Origin: Modicisalibacter xianhensis
GTDB taxonomy: Bacteria; Pseudomonadota; Gammaproteobacteria; Pseudomonadales; Halomonadaceae
Length of the DNA: 52,670 bases
Assembly: GCF_900113605.1 (NCBI RefSeq)
Contig: NZ_FOPY01000019.1
Span: 1-52,670, forward strand
Direction of reading: 5' to 3'
Position numbers and translations under genes: made by a program. Under the pieces are notes generated by a model. It was not told the DNA's origin, did not search any database, and worked only from the letters and a program-made list of their open reading frames with translations. Positions 52,456-52,670 of this stretch are shown here, in pieces (the first letter of the stretch is position 1; the number at the start of each line of letters is the position of its first letter).

Positions 52456-52670
52456 GTTCTACAGTGGCCAAGCTGCCCTGTGGCTTAGTCGCAGGTTTCA
52501 CCCCAAGCCTAAAGAAGCGCAATGAACCCGTTGCTTGATACTTTTCCAAAAAACTTCAAAGAAGGCTTGTCAGGCCCGATCGGGACGCGTAGAGTACGCA
52601 TCCGCTGCTGACGACGGGCACACGTCGCTGGCGGTAAAGGTAGCGCAAGGCGCTGTTTTCGTTGGGGTTT
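52456..52670 (+). other. Non-coding leader region to the right edge
   Basis: No reading frame here is protein-like. It contains the strong promoter described separately, then GC-rich sequence ending in GCTGTTTTCGTTGGGGTTT, which looks like the untranslated leader of a stable RNA operon that continues past the window. Confidence 0.5.
52543..52602 (+). promoter_or_regulatory. Strong rRNA/tRNA-type sigma70 promoter at the right edge
   Basis: A -35 TTGTCA (52567-52572) and a -10 TAGAGT (52590-52595) stand exactly 17 bases apart. An A/T-rich stretch with TTTTCCAAAAAACTTCAAAG precedes the -35, like an UP element. GTAGAGTACGCATCCGC resembles the -10 and GC-rich discriminator of gammaproteobacterial rrn P1 promoters, which are stringently controlled. 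Confidence 0.7.

Overview
The window looks like chromosomal DNA of a GC-rich gammaproteobacterium, most probably a member of the Halomonadaceae (Halomonas or a close relative). This rests on gene content, protein character and gene order; no database search was possible. From memory, the order glmS / pst-phoU / phoBR / ubiAC / rubredoxin reductase / HU / recG-oxyR / ridA / spoT / rpoZ-gmk / yicC / rph / crc / pyrE / rep / cytochrome c5 resembles the Pseudomonas aeruginosa PA53xx region, with Halomonas-like insertions. Most of the window is therefore ordinary core genome.

Layout. 1-8.4 kb: the end of glmS, a DUF72 gene, an NSS-family sodium symporter, a HexR-type regulator, uvrD, a psiE-like gene and an orphan TRAP solute receptor. 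8.4-19 kb: a phosphate block with pstS, unusually long pstC and pstA, pstB and phoU on the plus strand, then cysZ and fhuF-like, and phoB-phoR on the minus strand. Pho-box-like repeats lie upstream of phoB and of pstC. A 149-bp imperfect palindrome (MITE-like) fills the phoB-phoR gap. 19-30 kb: ubiC-ubiA, rubredoxin reductase without a rubredoxin gene, HU, an SCP2-like protein, a YccS-type membrane protein, recG-oxyR, an SDR-fold protein and a PagL-like lipid A deacylase. 30-44 kb: thpR, ridA, spoT, rpoZ, gmk, three MFS carriers, pyrC, a histidine phosphatase, an inositol-phosphatase-like enzyme, yicC, rph, crc and pyrE. 44-48 kb: an outer-membrane beta-barrel protein, trmL, rep and a two-haem cytochrome c5-like protein.

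From about 48.2 kb the character changes. A tRNA-Arg(CCG) and its terminator are followed by roughly 1 kb of AT-rich DNA. This holds an eroded reading frame, a small zinc-ribbon protein and an FNR-type regulator without Fe-S cysteines, preceded by a perfect palindrome. A nucleoside deaminase and aspartate ammonia-lyase follow. The right edge carries a strong promoter of rRNA type, so an rRNA operon or tRNA genes probably begin just outside.

How the genes work together: PstSCAB imports phosphate, PhoU couples it to the PhoR kinase, and PhoB acts at Pho boxes. SpoT, with RpoZ, handles (p)ppGpp. PyrC and PyrE belong to UMP synthesis, Rph and YicC to RNA processing, and Crc to catabolite repression. 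I found no defence system, CRISPR array or complete mobile element. The most unusual items are the phoB-phoR palindrome, the AT-rich zinc-ribbon/FNR-like island beside the tRNA, and the PagL homologue with a changed catalytic position.
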